64,000 bases of DNA from Oscillospiraceae bacterium (lineage in GTDB: Bacteria > Bacillota > Clostridia > Oscillospirales > Ruminococcaceae). The stretch is taken from assembly GCA_022508895.1 (NCBI GenBank), contig JAFLUH010000003.1, positions 1 through 64,000 on the forward strand, in the 5' to 3' direction. The position numbers and the translations under genes were made by a program. Shown here piece by piece: positions 1 through 9,600 of this stretch (positions are counted from its first letter, which is position 1; every line of letters begins with the position of its first letter). The notes under the pieces were generated by a model that saw nothing but the letters and a program-made list of their open reading frames with translations, was not told the origin of the DNA and searched no databases.

Positions 1-1124
1 AGATCACCAACGACAACCGTATCGTAGCTGCCCTGCCCACCATCAACAAGCTGGTCGAGAACGGCGCAAAGATCGTTCTCTGCTCCCACTTAGGCAAGCC
101 CAAGAACGGTCCCGAGGACAAGTTCTCCCTTGCCCCCGCAGCCACGAGACTGGCTGAGCTGGTAAGCACAAAGGTAACGTTCGCCAAGGACGACACCGTT
201 GTAGGCGACAACGCCAAGAAAGCAGTCGCCGAGATGAAGGACGGCGAGATCGTAGTTCTGGAAAACACCCGTTTCCGCGGCTCTGAGGAGACCAAGAACG
301 GCGAGGAATTTTCCAAGGAGCTTGCCGCTCTGGTACAGAACGACCTGTTCGTTATGGACGCATTCGGCTCCGCTCACAGAGCCCACGCCTCCACCGCAGG
401 CGTTACCAAGTTCGTCAAGGAGACCGCAGTGGGCTACCTGATGAACAAGGAGATCGAATTCTTAGGCAATGCGGTCGAGAACCCCGTTCGCCCCTTCGTT
501 GCAATTCTCGGCGGCGCAAAGGTCGCAGACAAGCTGAATGTTATCTCCAATCTGCTTGAAAAGTGCGACACCCTCATTATCGGCGGCGGCATGGCTTACA
601 CCTTCATCAAGGCGCAGGGCGGCGAGATAGGCACCTCACTTGTTGACGACGAAAAGCTGGACTACTGCAAGGAAATGATAGAGAAGGCAAACAAGCTTGG
701 CAAGAAGCTGCTTCTCCCCGTAGACACCACCATTGCCAAGTCCTTCCCCGACCCCATCGACGCCCCCATCGACGTTACGATAGTCGAGTCCAATAAAATT
801 CCCGCAGATTCCATGGGTCTTGATATTGGCACCAAGACAATGGAGCTGTTCGCAAACGAGGTAAAGAGCGCCAAGACCGTTGTATGGAACGGACCTATGG
901 GCGTGTTTGAGAACCCCATTCTTGCAAAGGGCACCATCGCAGTGGCAAAGGCGCTTGCCGACACCGACGCCACCACCGTTATCGGCGGCGGCGACAGCGC
1001 TGCGGCTGTAGTACAGCTTGGCTTTGCCGACAAGATGAGCCACATTTCCACCGGCGGCGGCGCTTCGCTTGAATATCTGGAGGGCAAGGTGCTCCCCGGC
1101 ATCGACGTTATTCAGGATAAGTAA
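1..1124 (+). CDS. pgk: phosphoglycerate kinase, 5' end cut by window edge
   Basis: Transfers the acyl phosphate of 1,3-bisphosphoglycerate to ADP, the first ATP-forming step of lower glycolysis, in the cytoplasm. The frame is open from base 3 and ends with TAA at 1122-1124; about 374 codons are present, so only a short N-terminal part is missing. Visible family marks are the substrate-binding SHLGKPK stretch near the start, ENTRF, the [13 protein letters not shown] segment, the GGAKVADK nucleotide region, WNGPMGVFE, and the C-terminal [11 protein letters not shown] and STGGGASLE glycine motifs. No key residue looks altered. It leads a run of same-strand genes that includes tpiA and gpmI, so a glycolytic transcription unit is likely even though two pentapeptide genes intervene. 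Confidence 0.97.
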   Translation, partial: ITNDNRIVAALPTINKLVENGAKIVLCSHLGKPKNGPEDKFSLAPAATRLAELVSTKVTFAKDDTVVGDNAKKAVAEMKDGEIVVLENTRFRGSEETKNGEEFSKELAALVQNDLFVMDAFGSAHRAHASTAGVTKFVKETAVGYLMNKEIEFLGNAVENPVRPFVAILGGAKVADKLNVISNLLEKCDTLIIGGGMAYTFIKAQGGEIGTSLVDDEKLDYCKEMIEKANKLGKKLLLPVDTTIAKSFPDPIDAPIDVTIVESNKIPADSMGLDIGTKTMELFANEVKSAKTVVWNGPMGVFENPILAKGTIAVAKALADTDATTVIGGGDSAAAVVQLGFADKMSHISTGGGASLEYLEGKVLPGIDVIQDK

Positions 1125-1131
1125 AAACACA

Positions 1132-1163
1132 CAACTGGGCGGTTTTTCCGCCCTTTCGTGTTG
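1132..1163 (+). terminator. hairpin downstream of pgk
   Basis: The arms GGGCGG and CCGCCC (1137-1142 and 1148-1153) close a TTTTT loop, extended by ACAC/GTGT bases outside. The T-run after the stem is poor (TTTCGTG), so it could be a partial terminator that lowers transcription into the following genes or an mRNA-stabilising 3' structure. Confidence 0.4.
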
Positions 1164-1215
1164 AGCAGTATTTTCGACGGATCGGTCACAATTTTCTGGA
1201 AAGGCGGGACTCGGT

Positions 1216-1680
1216 ATGGATACAAAATACGAGAATAACGAACGGACGGCGTCCTACGGAGTTTCCAAGCCCGAAAACGCCGACGCTCCCAGCGGCTTCG
1301 CAGACGAGTTCGAGGTTCACGACGCAGGCCTGCACAAAGCCTACTTCAAGTCGGTGTCCATGGAAAGGTGCTGTTTTGAGGACCTGAACCTGAACACTTC
1401 GGCGTTCCTGTACGCCAAAATGGAAAATTCCGCCTTTGACGAGGTCAGCTTTGACAGGGGCAACTACGTCAATGTGTCCTTCAACGGCTGCACCTTCGAC
1501 GATGCGAAATTCATCAATGCAAGAATGTTCTGTTCCGACCTCAGCGGTCTGGAGATAAGCGGCTGCAAGCTGGAGGGCGCAGTCATAGAGGGCATTCCCA
1601 TAAAGAAGCTGCTGCACGCTTACCACACGCTGCATCCCGACGAAGAGCTGCCCTTTGAGCTTTCCGAAGAAGAAAAATAA
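1216..1680 (+). CDS. pentapeptide-repeat-like protein A
   Basis: A 154-residue cytoplasmic protein without signal peptide or membrane segment. From about residue 35 to 130 it shows the five-residue periodicity of pentapeptide repeats (phenylalanine or leucine every five residues, as in CCFEDLNLNTSAFLYAKMEN and SFNGCTFDDAKFINARMF), which predicts a right-handed quadrilateral beta-helix. The C-terminal tail, GIPIKKLLHAYHTLHPDEE, is nearly shared with the next gene (IEGVEVEELIKAYNTLHPDEK), so the two are diverged tandem duplicates. Such proteins usually bind other macromolecules; some mimic DNA and protect gyrase, but nothing here proves that role. Its place between pgk and tpiA suggests co-transcription with glycolytic genes. 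Function unknown. Confidence 0.85.
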   Translation: MDTKYENNERTASYGVSKPENADAPSGFADEFEVHDAGLHKAYFKSVSMERCCFEDLNLNTSAFLYAKMENSAFDEVSFDRGNYVNVSFNGCTFDDAKFINARMFCSDLSGLEISGCKLEGAVIEGIPIKKLLHAYHTLHPDEELPFELSEEEK

Positions 1681-1709
1681 CACTGTAATAATGGCAAAGG
1701 AGTTTTAAA

Positions 1710-2192
1710 ATGAACAAATCCGAAGAAATAATCGATCAGGAGATCGGTCTGATAAGCCAGTGCACCATCAACAAGGGCGAGCTTGCCAACTGTGCCATTA
1801 TCAACAGCGAGATATGGGACGGTTTCATGGACGGCACCACCATACGCGATACAAGGTGGGGCGACGCCGTATTCAACAACGTATTTCTTGACAGCGCAGA
1901 TCTTTCCCACATGAGCATGAGAGGCGCGCGCTTCAAGCTGGTGAACATGAAGGACGTCAGCTTCAGCGAGCTTTCCATGGAGGGAAGCTCCTTCGAGGGT
2001 GTCACTATGGCAGGCTGCACGCTGGACAGGGTGGATTTCAAGGAAGCCGTGATAAAAAATTCCGACCTGAAGGGCATAGATATAGTTTGCTGCGGCTATC
2101 AGGGAATGACCATCGAGGGCGTGGAGGTGGAGGAGCTGATAAAAGCCTACAACACCCTGCATCCCGACGAAAAAGTGATACTTAATTATTAA
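1710..2192 (+). CDS. pentapeptide-repeat-like protein B
   Basis: A 160-residue paralogue of the preceding gene, 29 bases downstream, with an AAAGGAG ribosome binding site. Residues about 20-130 follow a pentapeptide-like pattern (for example ADLSHMSMRGARFKLVNMKD and SSFEGVTMAGCTLDRVDFKE). The shared C-terminal cap ending in LHPDEK-like residues marks the pair as a duplication. No catalytic motif, secretion signal or membrane segment is seen. It probably forms a beta-helix and may pair with protein A. Biological role not recognised. Confidence 0.85.
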   Translation: MNKSEEIIDQEIGLISQCTINKGELANCAIINSEIWDGFMDGTTIRDTRWGDAVFNNVFLDSADLSHMSMRGARFKLVNMKDVSFSELSMEGSSFEGVTMAGCTLDRVDFKEAVIKNSDLKGIDIVCCGYQGMTIEGVEVEELIKAYNTLHPDEKVILNY

Positions 2193-2201
2193 AAAAGGAG
2201 G

Positions 2202-2218
2202 ACGCTTTCACAAAGCGT
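2202..2218 (+). promoter_or_regulatory. hairpin between Shine-Dalgarno sequence and tpiA start
   Basis: A perfect 7-bp stem ACGCTTT/AAAGCGT with a CAC loop begins directly after a consensus AAGGAGG (2195-2201). AAGGAGG lies 26 bases from the ATG at 2228, too far for normal use, but only 9 bases away if the hairpin folds out. A weaker GTGGAA lies closer to the ATG. Confidence 0.5.
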
Positions 2219-2227
2219 GGAACTGAT

Positions 2228-2992
2228 ATGAACAAGGCACTCAGAAAGGCAGTAATTGCCGGCAACTGGAAGATGAACAAGACAAGACCCGAGGCAAAGG
2301 CGCTTATCGAGGAGATGAAGCCTCTTGTGGCAAATGCAGGCTGCGAGGTGGTAATATGCACCCCCTTCACCAACCTCGAGACTGCGTTAGCCCTCACCGC
2401 AGGCACCAACATCAAGGTAGGTGCAGAAAACTGCCACTTCGAGAAGTCCGGCGCATTCACCGGCGAGATCTCGGCAGATATGCTCAAGGAAATGGGCGTA
2501 GAGTATGTGATAATCGGTCACAGCGAGCGCAGACAGTACTTTGCCGAGACTGACGAGACGGTGAACAAGAGAACAAAGGCAGCCCTTGCCGCAGGCTTAA
2601 AGCCCATCGTATGCGTAGGCGAGCTGCTTTGGGAGCGTGAGTGCAACATCACCGAGGAGGTCGTAGGCAGACAGATAAAGCTCGATTTCTGGGACATTTC
2701 GGCAGAGGACGTAAAGAAGTGCGTTATCGCCTACGAGCCTGTATGGGCGATAGGCACCGGCAAGACCGCCACCGCAGAGCAGGCGGAGGAGGTCTGCGCA
2801 TTTATCCGTGAGAGACTTGCCGCACTTTACGGCAAGGACACCGCAGACGCAGTAACTATCCAGTACGGCGGCTCCATGAATGCAGGCAACGCAGCCGAGC
2901 TGGTGGCAAAGGAGAACATCGACGGCGGACTTATCGGCGGCGCAAGCCTTAAAGCTCCCGACTTTGCGGCGATAGTGAAGGCTGCATCTTAA
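2228..2992 (+). CDS. tpiA: triosephosphate isomerase
   Basis: Interconverts dihydroxyacetone phosphate and glyceraldehyde 3-phosphate; cytoplasmic TIM-barrel dimer. At 254 residues it has normal family length. The active-site residues are visible: Lys in GNWKMN (residues about 12-17), His in IGHSERR, the catalytic Glu in AYEPVWAIGTGKTAT, and the phosphate-binding YGGS and GGLIGGASL loops. The ATG at 2228 gives the expected N-terminus. It lies between the pentapeptide pair and gpmI on the same strand, 22 bases before gpmI, so tpiA and gpmI are almost certainly co-transcribed. The unusual spacing of its ribosome binding site is described in the hairpin entry at 2202. Confidence 0.98.
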   Translation: MNKALRKAVIAGNWKMNKTRPEAKALIEEMKPLVANAGCEVVICTPFTNLETALALTAGTNIKVGAENCHFEKSGAFTGEISADMLKEMGVEYVIIGHSERRQYFAETDETVNKRTKAALAAGLKPIVCVGELLWERECNITEEVVGRQIKLDFWDISAEDVKKCVIAYEPVWAIGTGKTATAEQAEEVCAFIRERLAALYGKDTADAVTIQYGGSMNAGNAAELVAKENIDGGLIGGASLKAPDFAAIVKAAS

Positions 2993-3014
2993 TCGAACAT
3001 ACAGGAGAACAACG

Positions 3015-4595
3015 ATGAAAGCAAAAAAACCGATACTTCTTGTGGTAATGGACGGCATAGGCTTCAGCAAAACAGGTCTTGGCGACGCCGTTACCCAAGC
3101 CAACACCCCGACCCTTGACTGGCTGCTTGCCAACTGCCCCAACACCCGCCTGAAAGCTCACGGCGGCGCAGTAGGTCTCCCCTCGGACGACGACATGGGC
3201 AACAGCGAGGTAGGACACAACGCCATAGGCTGCGGTCAGATATACTCTCAGGGCGCAAAGTTGGTCAACGAATCCATCGAAAGCGGCAAAATGTACAGCT
3301 CCGAGAGCTGGCAGGAGGTAGTTGGCAACGTAAAGTCCAACAATACTGCCCTCCACTTTATAGGGCTTCTCTCAGACGGCAACGTACACTCCAACATTTC
3401 CCACCTGCTGAATATGCTGGAAAGAGCAAAGCAGGACGGTGTGAAGAAAGCCCGTGTGCATATCCTGCTTGACGGACGTGACGTTCCTGCCACCAGCGCC
3501 CTTACTTATGTTGAGCAGCTTGAAAACAAGCTGAAGGAGCTGAACGACGCTTCCTTTGACGGCAAAATAGCCAGCGGCGGCGGAAGAATGAAGGTCACAA
3601 TGGACCGCTATCAGGCGGACTGGAAGATGGTGGAACTGGGCTGGAAAACCCACGTCAAGGGCGAGGGCAGGCAGTTTGCCACAGCCGCAGAAGCCATCGA
3701 GACCTACCGCAAGGAAAACGAGGGAATAATAGATCAGGATTTACCCGCATTTGTCGTAGCGGAAAACGGCGCTCCCGTAGGCAAGATACAGCCGAAGGAC
3801 AGCGTAGTGCTGTACAACTTCCGAGGCGACCGTGCCATCGAGCTTTCAATGGCGTTTGACGACGACATTTTCAGCCACTTCGACAGAGGGGAAAAGCTTG
3901 ACGTAGTCTATGCGGGAATGCTGCAGTACGACGGCGACCTGAAGCTGCCGAAGCGCTATCTGGTAAGCCCTCCCGAGATAAAGAACACCCTTTCCGAGCT
4001 TCTTGTGCAGAACGGCTACAAGCAGTACGCCGTATCCGAAACTCAGAAGTACGGTCATGTGACCTACTTCTGGAACGGCAACAGAAGCGCCAAGTTCAGC
4101 GAGGAGCTGGAGACCTTCAAGGAGATACCCTCCGACAAGGTTAGCTTCGACCAGCGCCCGTGGATGAAATCCGCAGAGATAACCGATGACCTTATCGAGG
4201 TGATAAAAAGCGGCGAATACGACTTTATCCGCTGCAATTTCCCCAACGGCGACATGGTTGGACACACAGGCAGCCTTGACAGCACCATAATCGGCGTGGA
4301 AAGCGTTGATTTAGGACTTACGAGGCTGAAAGCCGCCTGTGACGAGTGCGGTGTTACAATGCTTGTCACCGCCGACCACGGCAACGCAGACGAAATGCTT
4401 GAAAAGAACAAGAAGGGGGAGGTTGCGGTAAGGACCGCCCACTCCCTGAACCCCGTTCCCTTCATCATCTACGACAAGGACGAGAAGTACACGATAAAGC
4501 CTTCCGATAACTACGGCTTAGCCAACATTGCGCCCACCGTTGCGAAAATGTTCGGTCTGACCGTGCCCGACTGCTGGGAAGACTCCATGATATGA
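3015..4595 (+). CDS. gpmI: 2,3-bisphosphoglycerate-independent phosphoglycerate mutase
   Basis: Converts 3-phosphoglycerate to 2-phosphoglycerate with two manganese ions and a phosphoserine intermediate. The 526-residue protein has the alkaline-phosphatase-type metal core: VVMDGIGF at the N-terminus, the catalytic serine in DMGNSEVGHNAIGCGQI, HILLDGRDVP and the VTMDRY segment, YNFRGDRA, FPNGDMVGHTGS and TADHGNAD near the C-terminus. It lies 22 bases after tpiA and ends just before an intrinsic terminator at 4603, so it closes the glycolytic unit. Length and motifs are ordinary. Confidence 0.97.
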   Translation: MKAKKPILLVVMDGIGFSKTGLGDAVTQANTPTLDWLLANCPNTRLKAHGGAVGLPSDDDMGNSEVGHNAIGCGQIYSQGAKLVNESIESGKMYSSESWQEVVGNVKSNNTALHFIGLLSDGNVHSNISHLLNMLERAKQDGVKKARVHILLDGRDVPATSALTYVEQLENKLKELNDASFDGKIASGGGRMKVTMDRYQADWKMVELGWKTHVKGEGRQFATAAEAIETYRKENEGIIDQDLPAFVVAENGAPVGKIQPKDSVVLYNFRGDRAIELSMAFDDDIFSHFDRGEKLDVVYAGMLQYDGDLKLPKRYLVSPPEIKNTLSELLVQNGYKQYAVSETQKYGHVTYFWNGNRSAKFSEELETFKEIPSDKVSFDQRPWMKSAEITDDLIEVIKSGEYDFIRCNFPNGDMVGHTGSLDSTIIGVESVDLGLTRLKAACDECGVTMLVTADHGNADEMLEKNKKGEVAVRTAHSLNPVPFIIYDKDEKYTIKPSDNYGLANIAPTVAKMFGLTVPDCWEDSMI

Positions 4596-4602
4596 CCTTA
4601 TA

Positions 4603-4637
4603 CAAGGCTCCGTAGATTATACGGAGCTTTGTTTTTT
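4603..4637 (+). terminator. intrinsic terminator after gpmI
   Basis: Arms GGCTCCGTA and TACGGAGCT around a short GATTA loop, followed by TTGTTTTTT. It separates the glycolytic unit from the next operon, which has its own promoter at 4670. Confidence 0.85.
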
Positions 4638-4669
4638 ATCTGCATTGCATAAAAATTCTCTCAAAACTG

Positions 4670-4698
4670 TTGTAATTTTTAAAAAAATGTATTATAAT
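4670..4698 (+). promoter_or_regulatory. sigma-A type promoter of the SNF2-like/GHKL operon
   Basis: TTGTAA-N17-TATAAT with a very A/T-rich spacer, 43 bases before the first start codon, followed by AAGGAG at 4727. It shows the pair 4741-9689 is transcribed independently of gpmI. Confidence 0.75.
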
Positions 4699-4740
4699 TA
4701 AACTATCTATCAGATGTAATATTAAAAAGGAGCTTATGCA

Positions 4741-6639
4741 ATGGGCGAAACAGATATAAGGGGAATCGTTTTTGACAGGATAACGCTGAACGAGGTAAAC
4801 ATAGCGTTCATGCGCAAGCTGGAGACCTTCGGCTGTGCCATCGTACTGGACGAGCAGGGCAACGACAAGCACGGAAAAGCGCAGCTTGCCGTTTTGAGCG
4901 CCGTATTTGCCGCCAAGAACCCGTCCGTTCTGGTGATAACCAAAAGGAAGCTGATGTATGCGTGGTATCAGGCGCTGCTGACGGGTATAGGAGCCGACTT
5001 CAAGTTCATAACCCCCGACGAGCGCAGCATAAACCACTTTTCCCCCAAGCTCAGCAATCTCTACATCGCCAACGAGGAGGCGTGCAGCAACCCCGTTTTC
5101 GCCAAGGTCAAGGAGGCAGGCTTTGTCTGGGACCTTGTGATAGTTGACGGCGGTCTTGCCCGTACAGGCATAAACACCGATCTGATCACCGACAACTTCG
5201 ACATAAAGACCAAAAAGCTGGTGGTATTTGCGCCCTATCTGCCCCAGGAGCGTGACGCAGCGGAAAAGCTGTCCAGGATACCCGAGAAATTCCTTGAGGA
5301 CGAGGGCAGGGCAAAATACTTTTCCGAAAACTTCGCCAACGAAACGGTGCTGGACTTCTCTCTGAAAACCCCCTTCACCCGCTGTTACGGCAAGGAAAAT
5401 CTCGTCAACCCAAGCATAAGGATAGTCCCATACACCGTGCTGGACGAGGTATTGCGGGCAAAGGCGGAGCAAAGCGGCTCCTCCCTCTACAATCACGGCG
5501 GCAACATTTTCGAGGAGCTGACCCTCGATATGCGCAAGGTGTACATCGAACAGCGGTACGACGACGATGTGGTGACCAAGCTGAGAGGCTACGACGCAAA
5601 GCTGGACGCCTATCTTACCGAGCTTGACCGCCTGCTTGAGGACCCCGAAAGCCGCATAATCACCTACTTCACCTCTGAAAAGACTCTTGAATATGTCTAC
5701 AAGACCCTGAACACCTCGGTGGTGGGACTGGGCAGGATAACCGCAATAAAGAAAACGGGACTGTTCCGCATAAACAACACCCTTGAGAGCTTCAAGGCAG
5801 GCACAAAAAACGACATCCGCATAGTTCTTTCGGTAGACGACCAGTACGAGGAGTGCGGACTGATAAGCAACATCACCCACGTTATCAACTACGAGCTTCC
5901 CAGCACTCCCATGATACTGCAAAGACGCTACAAGCAGGGCGGCACCGTGGGCTTCAAGAATCCCGAATTTGTAATATTCAGGGACGAGACCGACCAGTTT
6001 GACGGCAGAATGCTTTCCCGCACGCTGGCGCTCAACATAATGGACGGCTTCAGCTTCAACATTCCCGGCAGAAATATCTACATCTACACAGAGGGACTTG
6101 AGGAAATGCTGGCGGACATAACGGTGGAGCTGCACGACGTTGAGGAGATGGAGGACGACACGGTGACGGCTCTCATTGCCAAATACAATCTGAACACCAC
6201 TCCCGACCATGCAAGGATAGCCCTTTGCTACGGCAGAGACGCAGTACGCAACGCCTTCGGCATCTCCGAGGAGGAGACTGACAGAGACGTCTTGGTGAGC
6301 CGGTTCGGCAGCAAGCTGAAGGAGCTTCGCAACGGCTGCGCATACGTTGACCTTGAGGGCGTTCTGAAGTCCAGAAATTACGACGTTGAAAACAGCAGCG
6401 ACTACACTACCGTCAGCAAGAGCCTTGCCAACCAGCCCATGGCGGTGCTGAGAGACAAGGCGAGAAAGCTCCTTAAAGGCTGCGATACGGCTGACAGCTG
6501 CATACATCTGCTGCGCAGCACCGACGAGCACATAAAGTGCTTCGTGTACTACTGCGCATGGCGTTACATGGTTGAAAGCTGCGGCTTGCAGAGCGATTAC
6601 GACGAGTTCCTGAAGAGCTTGTATGAGGAGGTGATCTGA
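4741..6639 (+). CDS. degenerate SNF2/superfamily 2 helicase-like protein
   Basis: A 632-residue soluble protein. The layout matches an SF2/SNF2 helicase: residues about 25-65 (CAIVLDEQGNDKHGKAQLAV, then VLVITKRKLMYAWYQALL) correspond to motifs I and Ia, WDLVIVDGGLA (about 135) sits where the DEAH box belongs, and about 300-400 looks like a helicase C-terminal domain (RIITYFTSEKTLEYVY, then ISNITHVINYELPS and ILQRRYKQGG at the place of motifs V-VI). Key ATPase residues are lost: GKT reads GKA, DEAH reads DGGL, and the QRxxRxxR arginine motif is QRRYKQ. It may be an ATPase-dead scaffold or a diverged enzyme. Its stop overlaps the next start by one base (TGATG), with AGGAGGTGATC as ribosome binding site, so the two proteins are probably made together and may form a complex. 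Confidence 0.7.
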   Translation: MGETDIRGIVFDRITLNEVNIAFMRKLETFGCAIVLDEQGNDKHGKAQLAVLSAVFAAKNPSVLVITKRKLMYAWYQALLTGIGADFKFITPDERSINHFSPKLSNLYIANEEACSNPVFAKVKEAGFVWDLVIVDGGLARTGINTDLITDNFDIKTKKLVVFAPYLPQERDAAEKLSRIPEKFLEDEGRAKYFSENFANETVLDFSLKTPFTRCYGKENLVNPSIRIVPYTVLDEVLRAKAEQSGSSLYNHGGNIFEELTLDMRKVYIEQRYDDDVVTKLRGYDAKLDAYLTELDRLLEDPESRIITYFTSEKTLEYVYKTLNTSVVGLGRITAIKKTGLFRINNTLESFKAGTKNDIRIVLSVDDQYEECGLISNITHVINYELPSTPMILQRRYKQGGTVGFKNPEFVIFRDETDQFDGRMLSRTLALNIMDGFSFNIPGRNIYIYTEGLEEMLADITVELHDVEEMEDDTVTALIAKYNLNTTPDHARIALCYGRDAVRNAFGISEEETDRDVLVSRFGSKLKELRNGCAYVDLEGVLKSRNYDVENSSDYTTVSKSLANQPMAVLRDKARKLLKGCDTADSCIHLLRSTDEHIKCFVYYCAWRYMVESCGLQSDYDEFLKSLYEEVI

Positions 6640-9600
6640 TGGCTGATAAAGAGAAAGACGTCATCAAGCTGATAGGCGATTTTTATCAGGCACGGGTCAA
6701 GAACGACGAGGAGACCAGAAAGGAGACCCTTGAAAAGCTGGAGCACCTTGTCTACACAGGGGACATAGAAGGCTCCGCCTTTGTGAAATATTACAACGAC
6801 GTGCTCAGCGGACGTCACGGCTTCAACGCCAAGCTGAACCTTGAGGACTACCCCAAGGAAAGCATAATCCGTGAGCTGTTCCAGAACGCCTTCGGCTGCC
6901 TCTATGCCACCCCCGACATCAAGGTGGTGGTGGACTTTCAGGAGGACGACACGGTAATAATCTCCTACAACGAGGTCGGCTTCACCATGGAGGACGTCCT
7001 CTACTACTTCGGCTTCGGCATCGGCAGCGGCGACGCCACCCGTGAAGGACGCTTCGGCATCGGTGCAAAGAGCGTGTTCCTCAACGTTGAGTACATTGCC
7101 GTGCGCTCCAACAACTACGGCTTCAAGATAGTAAACGAGAACAAAAGCGTCAGCATTACCGAGTTTGACCTTGGCGGAAAAATGTTCAAGGGCACAAGGA
7201 TAACCCTGAAGCTTGCTCATGAGGAATACGAGCGGATAAAGGACAACTTCCTCACCCTCACCGAGAAGAAGGGCGACTACATCAACATTGTGGAGCTTTG
7301 CTTTGCCTTCAACCGCAAAAAGGTGATGAACAGGGAGCAGGGCGACGATGAAAATCCCGACCGCACCTTCAACATTGCCGTCTCCCAGAACGGACAGGTC
7401 ACCGACGTTTACCGTATCGCCCTTAACCGCAAGAGCGAGGAGGATACCCCCAAAATACGCTTTTTCCACAACAACAAGAGCTTGGTGGACTTCCTGTACT
7501 ACGAGAACGAGGGCTTTGTATACCTTGTCCCCTATGCGGTGGCGAACACCAAGCGCAAATTCATCATTCAGCTCCTGCTTGAAAAATACAACTACTTCTC
7601 CACCTATGAGCTTACAGGCTATATCGCCAACGGCAAGGAAAAGATAGTTGACGACAAGCTGTCCGCTTTCTTCGTAAGCGTGCCCAACACCGTCATCACC
7701 AACACCCGCACGGGCATACGCTTTGATAAGGAGGTAGTGGTTTACGACGCACTGGAGCGAGACATTCCCGAGATACTGAAGATAAACAAGGACTGCTTCA
7801 TACTTGACCTGAAGCAGACAAGCGGCGGCGAAAGCTACACCTTCAGCCCCCGCTCCTACGCCTTCGAGTTCTTCAACAGCTTCTTAAAGACCAGCCGCTT
7901 TGCGGAAAAGGTGAGAGAGGCGTTTATAAACGGCATCTCGATAATGTTCCCGAACGAAAAAGAGCCTACGCCTTACGGCAATATAAGGAAGAACGGCGTC
8001 AAGAGCACCATAAGAGGCGTGTCCAAAGGCCGCCACGAGGACGGCAGCGCCTTGGAGGAGTATGTCACCCTCAGACTGCAGAGCCTGAAGGAGCGCCTTC
8101 CCCAGCAAAATGAGACGGCTGTCTATGCGGGCTACGAGTGGGCGAGCGGCAACACCGAAGAAAAGGGCAGAGTTTACCGCTACGAGGTATCTCACGGCGG
8201 TTCGGTCTACACCATCGACTCAGCCGAGAGCGGCACTCAGGATTACGAGCTGTACAGCGGCTTCCCCAGCTTGGTGGACTGCTTCCTGCCCGGCTTGCTC
8301 ACGGAGGACTGCGTCACCGACGAGGATAACTTAGAGCAGATATTCTCCCTCTTTGACGAAGCGGCAGGCGCAGATTACGCCCTGTCCATGAAGTACTACC
8401 GTATCCACTTCGACCGTGACGGCGAGAACAACTCCTTCGAGATATCCAGAATAAAGATAAACAACGTCAAAAATGCCATGGACACTCTTGAAAAGCGCTC
8501 CAAGCATTTTGTGAACAACCAGAACTACCTTGAAGTGGTATCCCTTGTGATGAACTCCTTCACCGAGGGCAAGGACACCATGACCTTCCTGCGTGAGATA
8601 AAGCAGCAGGGCGGCGTCATCTCCCTCACTCTGGACTTCAACAAGCGTTTCCGCCTTGCCGCCTACGGCAGGCAGTTCATGATACCCAGCACCGTCACCA
8701 ACACCGACCTTGTGGAGATACTGGGCGATTTCTCCCAGCTTCTTGAATCGGGACTGCTCAAGGGCAGAAAGTTCGATTTCCCCTACAGCCCCTCCAGATA
8801 TGCGTTCGATCAGGACGAGGTGGCTCATCTCCTGCTGTCCTACGCTTCGGTGCAGGAGACGAAGGCTATCATGAACAGCACCATGACGGTGAACCTGAAA
8901 TACGACGGCGTTGCCTTCCTCACCGAGGAGGACAAGGTGGTCTGCATAAAGCATTTCGGCGAGCCTGTCTCGGTGGACGAGCGCAGCAATACCAAGCGCT
9001 ATATTATCCTTCGTGACGATCTGAGCAAGATGGAATTTGCCTCCATGCTGGAGTATGTGATCGCAGGCAGCGACTTGGGCATACTGAACCGCTTCTTCAC
9101 CCGTGCCAAGGCGCCCAACCGCATAATCCCCGATCAGGTGCCGCTGAAGTACAGGCGTGCTCCCGTGCTGAGCCACGGAGAGTTCGAGTTTGCTCAGGAG
9201 CTTTACGAATCCATCAAGGGTGACAGCGAGCTTGCCAACTACAAGAGCTACTTTGCCAAGGACATCAACTCGAGGCTGTACGGCTACGGTACCTATTGCA
9301 GCAGCTGCGGCGAGAACGGACACGACATCAACGCCTACGACCTTGCCGATTTCTCGGTGGACATCATGATAGAGGGCGTGGAAAAGCACTTCAGCTTTGC
9401 AATGTACCTCTGCCGCAACCATATTTCCAACTCCGACGGCTGGCTGGTCAAGGAGCTTACCATCGGCGGCATGGATCCCTTCACATGGATGGCGGAGCTG
9501 AACGACGCTCAGGATATACCTCCCGAGTTCTTTATCGGCTCCATGAAATATGTACCCCATTTAGTGTACGACATAACCCCCGACGGTGAGCCCAGCACTG

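Noticed and set aside
4636-6531. Long open frame on the minus strand opposite the SNF2-like gene (about 630 codons), and a similar one opposite the GHKL gene at 8331-9560
   Set aside because: They lie antisense to well-supported genes, lack ribosome binding sites and recognisable motifs, and arise from the GC-rich codon use of the real frame.
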